This document shows positions 42,875 through 51,601 of a stretch of 64,000 nt of DNA, one piece after another. The first letter of the stretch is position 1. The number at the start of each line of letters is the position of its first letter. The stretch is from CAMDHY01 sp046156265 (GTDB lineage Bacteria; Pseudomonadota; Alphaproteobacteria; Rhizobiales; Segnochrobactraceae), in assembly GCF_046156265.1 (NCBI RefSeq), contig NZ_JAWDIR010000022.1, positions 609,216-673,215 on the forward strand, given 5' to 3'. The position numbers and the translations under genes are program-made. Under the pieces are notes generated by a model, which saw nothing but the letters and a program-made list of their open reading frames with translations, had not been told where the DNA came from and searched no databases.

Positions 42875-43531
42875 TCAGTGGGTGTAGACCCCGACCTTGT
42901 GGGAATCGACGTCGGAGACGCCTGTGCAACCGCCGGAGTTGAACTTCCGGCCGTCCTTGCAGACGATCACCGAAACCTTGCCGCCGGCCTTGCGGCCATC
43001 GAAGAAGGCCACGAAGCCGTCCTTCGGCATCGTGTAGGCGAGCTTGGCCACGTTGGCGGGCATCCGTCCGCCGGAATAGCGCTGCAGCGCCGCGACGAAG
43101 GTCGGCTCGTATTCCTCCACGAGCTTTCCGCCGCGGATGTAGAGGCCGTGGAAGGCGACGAAGCTCTTCTTCGGATCGGCCTTCGGCGAGATGCCGCGCT
43201 TCACCCCGCCCATGAAGGCGATGGCGCAGGCCGAGACGCACGCCCCGTCGACCTCGGTCGCGAGCTTGTTGTCGCGGATGAACTTCGTGAAGTTGAAGAA
43301 ACCGGCGGTGCCGGCACGGCCGCCATAGAAGTTCTTCATGACGATGATCTTCACCGCGGGGTTGTCGCGGATGAGCTTCGACAGCGTCTCGAATTCGTGA
43401 CGCCCGTAGATCTGGCCGGACATGGTGAGCCGCTCGCCGTCGACCTTGAAGTCGGCCGCCGTCGCAGGAGCGGCCAGCCCCGCGAGCATGATCAATGCGG
43501 CCGAGAGCGCCGCGATACGCCTTTTGAACAC
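42875..43531 (-). CDS. Secreted ClpP-fold protein (COG3904-like), copy 2
   Basis: 218 aa from GTG 43531, which has GGAGGG about 15 bases upstream; ATG 43597 would add 22 residues. Signal peptide IAALSAALIMLAGLAAPATA. Matches copy 1 throughout: VKIIVMKNFYGGRAG, DGACVSACAIAFMGG and VAFHGLYIRGG, and both end GVYTH or GVFTH. Probable tandem duplication with both copies keeping the Ser and His. Periplasmic; function unknown. Confidence 0.78.
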   Translation of the reverse strand: MFKRRIAALSAALIMLAGLAAPATAADFKVDGERLTMSGQIYGRHEFETLSKLIRDNPAVKIIVMKNFYGGRAGTAGFFNFTKFIRDNKLATEVDGACVSACAIAFMGGVKRGISPKADPKKSFVAFHGLYIRGGKLVEEYEPTFVAALQRYSGGRMPANVAKLAYTMPKDGFVAFFDGRKAGGKVSVIVCKDGRKFNSGGCTGVSDVDSHKVGVYTH

Positions 43532-43897
43532 GTGTGTTCCCCCATCCCTCCGGGACCCGCCCGCAGCGCCCACCGGGTCTCCGACGCCGAAATTCAACGA
43601 TCAGAGGTTGCACCACAAGGCCGATGTACGGTGTTGCCTCCGGCGCGGGCCGAGTGTTGCGGGGGAGCAACGCAGGCCACCTCTGGCGCTTCCGTGGTCC
43701 GCGCCGATCCCCTAAGCTGCCGTCACGGGATCGACACGGCCTTGCCGCCGCTTCGCCATGGCACATGTCTTGCGAACCGAGGCGCGGCCTCCTCGCCTGC
43801 TCCGTTCCGGCCAAGGTGCGCCGGTGGCGGACGATCGCGTCGGGGCACGTGGGGCGGGCGGCGGCGCGGGCCGGCGGAATCGAGAGGGGAAGTGGAC
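43532..43897. other. Divergent intergenic region upstream of the seven-gene operon
   Basis: 366 bases between the secreted protein gene (minus) and the NMT1-type binding protein gene (plus). I looked for a thiamine, purine, guanidine or other riboswitch because of the transporter type and saw none of the core motifs. No gene-like frame. It must hold the promoters of both sides. Confidence 0.5.
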
Positions 43898-44905
43898 ATG
43901 AACCGAGGAAAGATGCTGTTCGCGGCGCCGGTGCTCGCCGCGACGATGATCGCCGGCCCCGCGCTGGCGCTCGACGAGGTGACGTTCGGCACCAACTGGC
44001 TCGCCCAGGCCGAGCACGGCGGCTACTACCAGGCGGTCGCCGACGGCACCTACGAGAAGCACGGCCTGAAGGTGACGATCCGCCAGGGCGGCCCGCAGGC
44101 GGCCAACCGGGCGCTGCTGATCGCCGGCAAGATCGACTTCTACATGGGCGGCAACATGCTCGAGCCGTTCTCGGCGGTGGAGCAGGGCATCCCGACGCTC
44201 GTCGTCGGCGCGATCTTCCAGAAGGAGCCGCAGGTGCTCCTCACCCACCCCGACCAGGGGCTGGAGACCCTCGAGGACCTCGCCAAGCTGCCGACCATCT
44301 TCATGGGCAAGGATGGCTTCTCCTCCTACTTCCAGTGGATGAAGTCGGCCTTCCCGGGCTTCCGCGACGAGCAGTACAAGCCCTATACCTTCAACCCGGC
44401 GCCCTTCATCGCCGACAAGCAGTCGGCGCAGCAGGGCTACATCACCTCCGAGCCCTACGAGATCGAGAAGCAGGCGGGCTGGAAGCCGAAGGAGTTCCTG
44501 CTCGCCGACTACGGCTTCGACACCTACTCGACGCTGATCGAGACGCAGCAGACGATGGTCGACGAGAAGGCCGACCTCGTGCAGCGCTTCGTCGATGCCT
44601 CGGCGATCGGCTGGTACAACTACCTCTACGGCGACAACGCCGCCGCCAACGCCCTGATCAAGGCCGACAACCCCGAGATCACCGACGGCCAGATCGCGTT
44701 TTCCATCGCCAAGATGAAGGAATACGGCATCGTCGTCTCCGGCGAGGCGGACGAGGGCGGCATCGGCTGCATGACCGACGCGCGGCAGAAGTCGTTCTTC
44801 GACAAGATGGTGGCGGCGAACGTGGTCAAGGCCGACATCGACTACACCAAGTCCTACACGCTCGCCTTCGTCTGCAAGGGCGTCGGCAAGGACCTCGCGA
44901 AGTGA
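43898..44905 (+). CDS. ABC transporter substrate-binding protein, NMT1/THI5-like
   Basis: 335-aa periplasmic binding protein; signal peptide MLFAAPVLAATMIAGPALA. The mature start VTFGTNWLAQAEHGGYYQAV and ADGTYEKHGLKVTIRQGGPQ is the NMT1/THI5-like pattern seen in importers of pyrimidine-type compounds and other heterocycles. First gene of a seven-gene operon; its TGA overlaps the ATPase ATG (TGATG). Ligand probably a nitrogen heterocycle given the downstream deaminase-like enzyme (inferred). Confidence 0.9.
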   Translation: MNRGKMLFAAPVLAATMIAGPALALDEVTFGTNWLAQAEHGGYYQAVADGTYEKHGLKVTIRQGGPQAANRALLIAGKIDFYMGGNMLEPFSAVEQGIPTLVVGAIFQKEPQVLLTHPDQGLETLEDLAKLPTIFMGKDGFSSYFQWMKSAFPGFRDEQYKPYTFNPAPFIADKQSAQQGYITSEPYEIEKQAGWKPKEFLLADYGFDTYSTLIETQQTMVDEKADLVQRFVDASAIGWYNYLYGDNAAANALIKADNPEITDGQIAFSIAKMKEYGIVVSGEADEGGIGCMTDARQKSFFDKMVAANVVKADIDYTKSYTLAFVCKGVGKDLAK

Positions 44906-45765
44906 TGCAAGGCGGCGGTCAAGCCGCCGCCCTGGCGTCTTCACCGTCCGCCGCGGGCCATGCCGCGGCGGACGGTCCCCTTGGTGCGCCGATCGTCCGG
45001 CTCGCCGGCGTGAGCAAGCGCTTCGCCAACGGCGTGACGGCGCTCGCCGGCCTCGACCTCACCGTCCGCCAGGGCGAGTTCCTGTCGCTGCTCGGCCCGT
45101 CGGGCTGTGGCAAGTCGACGGCGCTCAGGATCATCGCCGGCCTCGCCGATCCCTCGAGCGGGACCGTGGAGTGGTCGCGCGACACCGGCGGCGGCGCGCC
45201 GTCGGTCCACGACATCGGCTTCGTCTTCCAGGAGCCGACGCTGATGCCGTGGGCGACGGTATTCGCCAACGTCTGGCTGCCGCTGCGGCTGAAGGGCGTG
45301 TCGCGCGCCAGCGCCCGCTCCGACGTGATGGGCGCGCTCTCCCTCGTCGGCCTCGACCGCTTCGCGGACGCCTACCCGCGCGAGCTCTCCGGCGGCATGA
45401 AGATGCGCGTCTCGATCGCCCGGGCGCTGGTCACCCGGCCGCGCATCCTGCTGATGGACGAGCCGTTCGCGGCGCTCGACGAGATCACCCGCCAGCGCCT
45501 CAACGACGATCTTCTGGCGATCAAGGTCCGGCTCGGCACGACCGTCGTCTTCGTCACCCATTCGGTGTTCGAATCCGCCTACCTCTCCACCCGCATCGTC
45601 GTGATGGCGGCGCGGCCCGGCCGGCTGCTCGAGACGATCGACGTCACCGCGCCGCTGCCGCGCGGGCAGGACTTCCGCATGAGCGCGCTCTATCACGAGG
45701 CCTGCGAGGAGACCTCGCGGGCCCTGCAGGCCGCGATCGTCACCGCCGGAGACAGCCACCTGTGA
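44905..45765 (+). CDS. ABC transporter ATPase
   Basis: 286 aa. Walker A GPSGCGKST, Q-loop FQEPTLMPWATVFAN, signature LSGGMKMRVSI, Walker B LLMDEPFAALD and H-loop VTHSVFES are intact. It has an Ala/Gly-rich N-terminal extension of about 30 residues from the coupled start. ATPase of the NMT1-type importer. Confidence 0.93.
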   Translation: MQGGGQAAALASSPSAAGHAAADGPLGAPIVRLAGVSKRFANGVTALAGLDLTVRQGEFLSLLGPSGCGKSTALRIIAGLADPSSGTVEWSRDTGGGAPSVHDIGFVFQEPTLMPWATVFANVWLPLRLKGVSRASARSDVMGALSLVGLDRFADAYPRELSGGMKMRVSIARALVTRPRILLMDEPFAALDEITRQRLNDDLLAIKVRLGTTVVFVTHSVFESAYLSTRIVVMAARPGRLLETIDVTAPLPRGQDFRMSALYHEACEETSRALQAAIVTAGDSHL

Positions 45766-46640
45766 GCGCGACGGGCAACACCGGCACGGCCCCCGCACTG
45801 GCGGCGGCGGCGAGGGACGACGCGCCCGCCGAGGCAGCGGCCACCCCGGCCGGCGGCGTCTCGCGGACGATGCGCATCCTCGTGCCGGTGGTGATGCTGG
45901 CGCTCGTCGTCGTCGCATGGTGGGGCATCGTCATCGCCTACCAGATCCCGCGCTACATCCTGCCGAGCCCGGCCGACGTGGCCATCGCCATGGTCACCGA
46001 CTGGCCGATCCTCGGGCGCTCGCTGCTCAACACGCTGTGGACCACCTTCGCCGCTCTGGCACTGGCGCTGTCGGGGGGTGTGGCGCTCGCGATCCTGATG
46101 ACGCAGTCGAAGTGGATCGAGCTCGCGCTCTATCCCTACGCCGTCATCCTGCAGGTGACGCCGATCGTGGCGATCGCACCGCTGATCCTGATCTATGCGC
46201 CGTCGACCGAGTTCGCGCTGCTGCTGTGCGCCTGGATCGTCGCCTTCTTCCCGGTGCTGTCGAACACCACGGCGGGCCTGAAGAGCGTCGACCACAACCT
46301 GCTCGACCTCTTCCAGCTCTACGGCGCCTCGCGCTGGCGCACCCTCTGGCACCTGCAGATCCCCGCCGCCCTCCCCTTCTTCCTCGCCGGGCTGAAGATC
46401 GCCGGCGGCCTCGCCTTGATCGCCGCCGTCGTCGCCGAGTTCGCCGCGGGCTCGGCCGGTGCCGGCTCCGGCCTCGCCTTCCGGCTGCTCGAGTCGCAAT
46501 ATCGCCTCAACATTCCCCGCCTGTTCGCGGCGCTGATCCTGCTCTCCCTCACCGGCGTCGTCATCTTCGCCATGACGAGCCTCGTCTCCCACTTGCTGCT
46601 CCGCCGCTGGCATGAAAGCGCGCTGCCGCGCGACCGCTGA
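45762..46640 (+). CDS. ABC transporter permease
   Basis: 292 aa, six or seven helices after a polar N-terminal about 35 residues. The coupling loop reads LLDLFQLYGASRWRTLWHL and QIPAALPFFLAGLKIAGGLA. GTG start overlaps the ATPase stop (GTGA). Membrane subunit of the same importer. Confidence 0.93.
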   Translation: MSATGNTGTAPALAAAARDDAPAEAAATPAGGVSRTMRILVPVVMLALVVVAWWGIVIAYQIPRYILPSPADVAIAMVTDWPILGRSLLNTLWTTFAALALALSGGVALAILMTQSKWIELALYPYAVILQVTPIVAIAPLILIYAPSTEFALLLCAWIVAFFPVLSNTTAGLKSVDHNLLDLFQLYGASRWRTLWHLQIPAALPFFLAGLKIAGGLALIAAVVAEFAAGSAGAGSGLAFRLLESQYRLNIPRLFAALILLSLTGVVIFAMTSLVSHLLLRRWHESALPRDR

Positions 46641-46688
46641 AACAGAGCTCGCTATCCCGCGATCGCTGAAACCAGACCAACGGGTCCC

Positions 46689-48050
46689 ATGTCCGCCGAT
46701 TTCACCGTCGTCCCGTTCGCGCCGCGGCTGAGGCTCAGCTGCGCCACCGTCGTCGCCTGCGTTACCGACGCGCCGGGACTCGAGCCCGATGCCGATGGCC
46801 TCGCCTCGGCCGACATCGTCATCGCCGACGGCCGCATCGTCGCGATCGAGGCCTCGGGCTGCGAGGCCGGTGCCGAGGAGGCGAGCATCGCGCTCGACGA
46901 CGGCCTGGTGCTGCCGTGCTTCGTCGACATGCACACCCACCTCGACAAGGGCCACATCTGGCCGCGCCGACCGAACCCCGACGGCAGCTTCGATGGCGCC
47001 CTGAACGCCACCCGCGACGACCGCGAGGCGTTCTGGACGGCCGAGGATGTCGCCCGGCGCATGGATTTCTCGCTGCGCTGCGCCTACGCCCACGGCACGC
47101 GGCTGCTGCGCACCCACATCGACTCCATCTCGCCGCAGCAGCGCATCTCCTGGCCCGTGTTCTTCGACATGCGGGCGCGCTGGGCCGGCCGCATCGACCT
47201 GCAGGCGTGCTCGATCATGCCGCTCGACGAGCGAACCAGTGATGCCCTGCTCGACGAACTCGCCGGCTATGCGGCCGCGTGCCAGGGCGCGGTCGGCGGC
47301 GTCACGATCCCCGCCCCCGACGCCGCCCACCACATCCGCCGCGTGCTCGAGGCCGCCGGCCGCCACGGCGCGGGAGTCGACCTGCACGTCGACGAGACGA
47401 TGGACGCCTCCGTCGACACCCTGTCGCTGGTCGCGGAAGCCGTGCTGGAGACGGGGTTCACCGGCCGGGTCGTCTGCGGCCACTGCTGCTCGCTGTCGGT
47501 GATGGACGACGACGACGCCCGCCGCGTCATGGACAAGGTCGCCCGCGCCGGCCTCGCCATCGTCTCGCTGCCGCTGTGCAATCTCTATCTGCAGGATCGC
47601 GGCGGCTCGGCCACCCCCCGTCGCAGGGGCGTGACGCTGCTGCACGAGCTGACGGCACGTGGCATCCCGGTGGCGGTGGCGAGCGACAACACCCGCGACC
47701 CGTTCTATGCCTATGGCGATCTCGACATGCTGGAGGTGTTCCGCGAGGCGACGCGGATCGGCCACCTCGACCATCCCGTCGGCGGCTGGCCGCGCGTCGT
47801 CACCGCCGCACCGGCCGAGATCATGGGCCGGCCGGATTGCGGGCGGCTCGCGGTCGGCCTGCCGGCCGACCTCGTGCTGACGCCCGCGCGTACCTGGACG
47901 GAGTTGCACGCAAGGCCGCAGTCGGACCGCGTCGTGCTGCGCGACGGCCGGCCGATCGACCGGCGCCTGCCCGACTACCGCGAGCTCGACGACCTGATGT
48001 CGGTGCCATCCCGCGCCACTCGCACCGCCCGCGCCGCGACAGGAGCCTGA
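46689..48050 (+). CDS. CodA-like amidohydrolase (cytosine deaminase family)
   Basis: 453 aa. Metal and active-site motifs: FVDMHTHLDKGHIWPR (two His), LLRTHIDS, LHVDETMD (His and Glu), VVCGHCCSLS (His) and ASDNTRDPFYAYGD (Asp). It follows the CodA layout, but the residue after the catalytic Asp is Asn instead of the Asp of E. coli CodA, so cytosine itself may not be the substrate. It directly follows the importer genes and precedes a flavin oxidoreductase, suggesting breakdown of an imported heterocycle. Confidence 0.84.
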   Translation: MSADFTVVPFAPRLRLSCATVVACVTDAPGLEPDADGLASADIVIADGRIVAIEASGCEAGAEEASIALDDGLVLPCFVDMHTHLDKGHIWPRRPNPDGSFDGALNATRDDREAFWTAEDVARRMDFSLRCAYAHGTRLLRTHIDSISPQQRISWPVFFDMRARWAGRIDLQACSIMPLDERTSDALLDELAGYAAACQGAVGGVTIPAPDAAHHIRRVLEAAGRHGAGVDLHVDETMDASVDTLSLVAEAVLETGFTGRVVCGHCCSLSVMDDDDARRVMDKVARAGLAIVSLPLCNLYLQDRGGSATPRRRGVTLLHELTARGIPVAVASDNTRDPFYAYGDLDMLEVFREATRIGHLDHPVGGWPRVVTAAPAEIMGRPDCGRLAVGLPADLVLTPARTWTELHARPQSDRVVLRDGRPIDRRLPDYRELDDLMSVPSRATRTARAATGA

Positions 48051-48051
48051 C

Positions 48052-49473
48052 GTGCCGATTTCCGCCGCGCTGAAGTCCGATCTCGATGGCCTCAGCCTCG
48101 AGGAGAACCCCGCCCTCGTCCGCCAGAAGAGCCGCGACTTCTACTGGTACTCGCCGGTGCTGAAGCGGCAGCTGGAGGCGGTCACGGCCGACGCGGTGGT
48201 GACCGTCCGGAGCGAGGCCGAGGTGATCCGCGTGCTCGCGGCCGCCTTCCGCCACGGCGTGCCGGTGACGCCGCGCGGCGCCGGCACCGGCAACTACGGC
48301 CAGGCGATGCCGCTGTCGGGCGGCCTCATCCTCAACCTCGCCGAGATGAACAAGGTCACCGCGGTGAAGCCCGGCGTCGTCGTCGCCGAGGCCGGCGCGC
48401 TGCTCTCGGCCATCGACGACGCGGCACGGCCGTCGGGCCAGGAGCTCCGGCTGCACCCCTCCACCTACCGCACAGCCTCGATCGGCGGCTTCATCGCCGG
48501 CGGCTCCGGCGGCGTCGGCTCGATCCGCTGGGGCGGCCTGCGCGACCTCGGCAACGTGCTGCGCCTGCGCCTCGTCACGATGGAGGCGGAGCCGCGCGTC
48601 ATCGAGCTCGTCGGCGACGAGATCCAGAAGGCGGCGCACGCCTACGGCACCACCGGCATCATCACCGAGGTGGAGATGCCGCTGACGGCTGCCTGTGACT
48701 GGGTAGACGTGCTCGTCGGCTTCGACGACTTCGTCGACGCCGCGCACTTCTGCGACGGCCTCGCCAAGCAGGACGGACTGCTGACCAAGGAGATCGGCAC
48801 GGTGGCCGCGCCGCTGCCGCACGACTATTTCCTCCGCCACCAGAAGTTCATCCGCCGCGACCAGTCGGTGGCGATCCTGATGGTGGCTCCGTTCGCGATG
48901 CCGGCGCTCGAGGCCTTCGTCGCCCGCCACCACCGCGCCAGCCTGCTCTACCGCTCCGACCTCGCCTCGGACGAGGACCGCAAGGCGCTGCCGCCGGCCT
49001 ACGAGCTCTCCTGGAACCACACGACGCTGCGCGGCCTGCGCGTCGATCCGTCGATCACTTATCTGCAGGTGCTCTATCCGGCGCCCGACCATCTCGCGCG
49101 GGTGGCGGAGATGACGGCGATGTTCGGCGACGAGGTGCCGGGGCATCTCGAGTTCGTCCGCTTCGACGGCGCCATCACCTGCTTCGGCCTGCCGGTGGTG
49201 CGCTACACCACCGAGGAGCGGCTCGAGGAGATCATGCGCCTGCACGAGGCGCACGGCTGCCCGATCTTCAACCCGCACCGCTACACGCTGGAGGAGGGCG
49301 GCATGAAGCGCTCCGACCCGGTGCAGCTCGCCTTCAAGCGCGAGGCGGACCCGAAGGGCCTGCTCAATCCCGGCAAGATGATCGCCTGGGAAGACCCCGA
49401 CTTCGACTTCGCCACGCAGCGGACCTATCTTTTCCCCGGCCTCGAAGAAACCACCGACGCCACCGGAGCCTGA
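48052..49473 (+). CDS. FAD-binding oxidoreductase (PCMH/GlcD-like)
   Basis: 473 aa. The PCMH-type FAD domain shows VTPRGAGTGNYGQAMPLSGG and GGFIAGGSGGVGSIRWGGLRD; the C-terminus has HGCPIFNPHRYTLEEGG and DPKGLLNPGKMIAW, typical of glycolate-oxidase-like flavoproteins. No His for covalent FAD is evident. GTG start one base after the amidohydrolase stop. It likely oxidises a product of the pathway; I cannot name it. Confidence 0.87.
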   Translation: MPISAALKSDLDGLSLEENPALVRQKSRDFYWYSPVLKRQLEAVTADAVVTVRSEAEVIRVLAAAFRHGVPVTPRGAGTGNYGQAMPLSGGLILNLAEMNKVTAVKPGVVVAEAGALLSAIDDAARPSGQELRLHPSTYRTASIGGFIAGGSGGVGSIRWGGLRDLGNVLRLRLVTMEAEPRVIELVGDEIQKAAHAYGTTGIITEVEMPLTAACDWVDVLVGFDDFVDAAHFCDGLAKQDGLLTKEIGTVAAPLPHDYFLRHQKFIRRDQSVAILMVAPFAMPALEAFVARHHRASLLYRSDLASDEDRKALPPAYELSWNHTTLRGLRVDPSITYLQVLYPAPDHLARVAEMTAMFGDEVPGHLEFVRFDGAITCFGLPVVRYTTEERLEEIMRLHEAHGCPIFNPHRYTLEEGGMKRSDPVQLAFKREADPKGLLNPGKMIAWEDPDFDFATQRTYLFPGLEETTDATGA

Positions 49474-49478
49474 CGCAG

Positions 49479-49793
49479 ATGACCGACCACGCCCACGAAC
49501 ATGGTAGCGCCGGCTCGGCGACGCCGACGCTGCAGGTCGACGACGACGCGGTCCGCATCACCCGATGGGACTTCCGTCCCGGCGAGGCGACCGGCTGGCA
49601 CCGCCACGGCATGCCCTATGTCGTCGTGCCGCTCGTCGACGGTGTCCTGAAGATCGTCGACGCCAACGGCGAGAAGCTGGTGCCGCTGACCGCCGGCGGC
49701 AGCTACGCCCGGCCCGAGGGCGTCGAGCACGACGTCATCAATGCCGGAGAGGGCATGATGTCGTTCGTCGAGATCGAGCTGAAGCAGCGCTAG
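49479..49793 (+). CDS. Small cupin-domain protein
   Basis: 104 aa, single cupin barrel. Metal-site residues are visible in GWHRHGMPYVVVPL (two His) and VEHDVINAG (a further His). Could be an isomerase, dioxygenase-like or binding protein. Five bases after the oxidoreductase and in the same operon. Confidence 0.88.
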   Translation: MTDHAHEHGSAGSATPTLQVDDDAVRITRWDFRPGEATGWHRHGMPYVVVPLVDGVLKIVDANGEKLVPLTAGGSYARPEGVEHDVINAGEGMMSFVEIELKQR

Positions 49794-49807
49794 GACCAAA
49801 GCCTGTC

Positions 49808-50392
49808 ATGCGCGTGCTGGTGCTCTACGCCCATCCCGTCGAGACGAGCTACGGGGCGGCGCTGCACGCCGCCGTGCTCGAGGGCCTCACAGCCGCCGGC
49901 CACACCGTCGACGACTGCGACCTCTATGCCGAAGGCTTCGAGCCGGTGCTGTCGCGCGACGAGCGCCTCGCCTATCACACGGCGCCCGACAACCAGGCGG
50001 GCGTGGCGGACTATGTCCGCCGGCTCCAGGAAGCCGACGCGGTGGTGCTCGTCCATCCCGTCTGGAACTTCGGCTACCCGGCGATCCTCAAGGGCTTCTT
50101 CGACCGCGTTTTCCTGCCGGACGTGTCCTTCCGCATCGTGGCGGGCAAGGTGAAGCCGGCGTTGCACAACATCGGCACGCTGATGGTGGTGGCCACCTAC
50201 GGCGCCGACAGGGTCCGCGCCTTCCTCGCCGGCGACCCGCCGCGCAAGCTCGCGACGCGCATGCTGCGGGCGACGATCCGCCCCGGCGCCCGCGTGCGCT
50301 ATCACGCCCACTACGACATGAACCGCTCGACCGCCGACAGCCGCGCCCGTTTCCTCGCTCGGGTGAGGGCGGCGGCGGAGGCGCTGAAGTAG
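49808..50392 (+). CDS. NAD(P)H-dependent flavodoxin-fold oxidoreductase (MdaB/KefF-like)
   Basis: 194 aa. The flavodoxin-like fold starts VLVLYAHPVETSYGAALHAA; the FMN-contact VLVHPVWNFGYPAILKGFFD and RVFLPDVSF are characteristic of NAD(P)H:quinone-reductase-like proteins. Last gene of the operon, 14 bases after the cupin gene and 18 bases before a strong hairpin terminator. Confidence 0.9.
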   Translation: MRVLVLYAHPVETSYGAALHAAVLEGLTAAGHTVDDCDLYAEGFEPVLSRDERLAYHTAPDNQAGVADYVRRLQEADAVVLVHPVWNFGYPAILKGFFDRVFLPDVSFRIVAGKVKPALHNIGTLMVVATYGADRVRAFLAGDPPRKLATRMLRATIRPGARVRYHAHYDMNRSTADSRARFLARVRAAAEALK

Positions 50393-50410
50393 CGGTGCGG
50401 GAGACGAAGA

Positions 50411-50435
50411 AGCCCCGGAGGTGCGCTCCGGGGCT
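50411..50435. terminator. Strong hairpin terminator at operon end
   Basis: AGCCCCGGAG-GTGCG-CTCCGGGGCT, a perfect 10-bp stem with a 5-base loop, between the end of the plus-strand operon and the end of the minus-strand peroxidase gene. Placed to serve both directions. Confidence 0.8.
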
Positions 50436-50464
50436 TCGGTTCGGGCGGTGCAGAAGAGTGACCG

Positions 50465-51511
50465 CTACTGCGGCAGGATCTCGCCACTCGGCCGCGGCGT
50501 GTCGGCGGTCTCCGCCGGCAGCACCGGATAGGTGACGACCGGAATCTTCCCGGTGAGCGACTGCAGGAAGGCGACGATCTCGTCGGTCTCCTGGTCGCTC
50601 AGGTCCTCGCCGAGCTGCGAGGCGCCCATGATCGCCACCGCCTGCTTCAGGTCCCACACCTTGCCGGAGTGGAAGTAGGGCGCCGTCAGCGCGATGTTGC
50701 GCAGCGGTGCGGCGCGGAAGACGTAGGAGTCGTCAGCGGTGGCGGTGACGGCGAAGCGACCCTTGTCGTTCTCCGGCAGTACGTCGGCGCCGGGCTTCTC
50801 GATCAGGCCGAACGGATAGTATCCGTGACCACCGACATTGACACCGCTGTGGCAGGAGACGCAGCCCTTGCTCATGAACAGCGCGAGGCCCTTCTTCTGC
50901 TCGTCGGTCAGTGCCTCATCGTCGCCGTTCAGGTAGGCGTCGAAGGGGGCAGGCGTGATCAGCGTCGCCTCGAAGGCCTCGATCGCCTTGGCCATGTTGT
51001 CGAAGGTGACGGGGTCGGCGTCCTCGGGGAAGGCGCCCTCGAACCATGTCACATACTGCGGCATGCTCTTCAGCGTCTTCTCGACGTTGGCGGGCGTGTT
51101 GGCCATCTCGACGCCGGCCTGGATGGGCCCCTTCGCCTGCGCCTTCAGGTCGTCCGCGCGGCCGTCCCAGAACTGCGCCTCGTTGAGCACCGCGTTGAGC
51201 ACCGTCGGCGAATTGCGCGGCCCCTTCTGCCAGCCGTGGCCGATCGAGACCTCGAGGTTGTCATCGCCGCCGGTGGCGAGGTTGTGACACGAATTGCAGC
51301 TGAAGACGCCGGAAGCCGACAGCCTCGGATCGAAGAACAGCGCCTTGCCGAGGTCGATCTTCTCCTCCGTGATCCTGTTGTCCTTGACGGCGGGGATGGT
51401 CGACGGCAGCGGCTTGAACAGCGCCTCCGCCTCGTCCCGCAATTCGTCGGCGGCTGCCGGCGCGGCGAGCGCCAAGACCAGGGCCACCGCGGCCAGTCCC
51501 AGTGGTTTCAT
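50465..51511 (-). CDS. Di-haem cytochrome c peroxidase (CcpA/MauG family)
   Basis: 348 aa with signal peptide (LAAVALVLALAAPAAA). Two CxxCH motifs (CNSCH near residue 75 and CVSCH near 220) bind the two haems. GKALFFDPRLS and RNSPTVLNA are typical of the peroxidase branch. It reduces H2O2 in the periplasm with electrons from cytochrome c or cupredoxin. A perfect FNR box lies 64-77 bases upstream, consistent with the known low-oxygen control of such genes. Confidence 0.94.
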   Translation of the reverse strand: MKPLGLAAVALVLALAAPAAADELRDEAEALFKPLPSTIPAVKDNRITEEKIDLGKALFFDPRLSASGVFSCNSCHNLATGGDDNLEVSIGHGWQKGPRNSPTVLNAVLNEAQFWDGRADDLKAQAKGPIQAGVEMANTPANVEKTLKSMPQYVTWFEGAFPEDADPVTFDNMAKAIEAFEATLITPAPFDAYLNGDDEALTDEQKKGLALFMSKGCVSCHSGVNVGGHGYYPFGLIEKPGADVLPENDKGRFAVTATADDSYVFRAAPLRNIALTAPYFHSGKVWDLKQAVAIMGASQLGEDLSDQETDEIVAFLQSLTGKIPVVTYPVLPAETADTPRPSGEILPQ

Positions 51512-51574
51512 GACAGCACCCCCTCTGCAATCGGAGAACGCAGGGATGCTAACTGGAACGAGTCCAATCAGGCC

Positions 51575-51588
51575 TTGATCCGGATCAA
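51575..51588 (-). promoter_or_regulatory. Perfect FNR/ANR box upstream of cytochrome c peroxidase
   Basis: TTGAT-CCGG-ATCAA matches the FNR consensus TTGAT-N4-ATCAA at all ten defined positions. It lies in the 90-base gap before the peroxidase gene, the only gene start nearby. Confidence 0.75.
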
Positions 51589-51601
51589 GTCGCGCGGCCC
51601 G

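Noticed and set aside
43532..43897. Possible TPP or purine riboswitch ahead of the NMT1-type importer
   Set aside because: The conserved core motifs (for example CUGAGA for TPP) are not present, and the region has no obvious multi-stem architecture. The NMT1 domain name alone does not imply thiamine.
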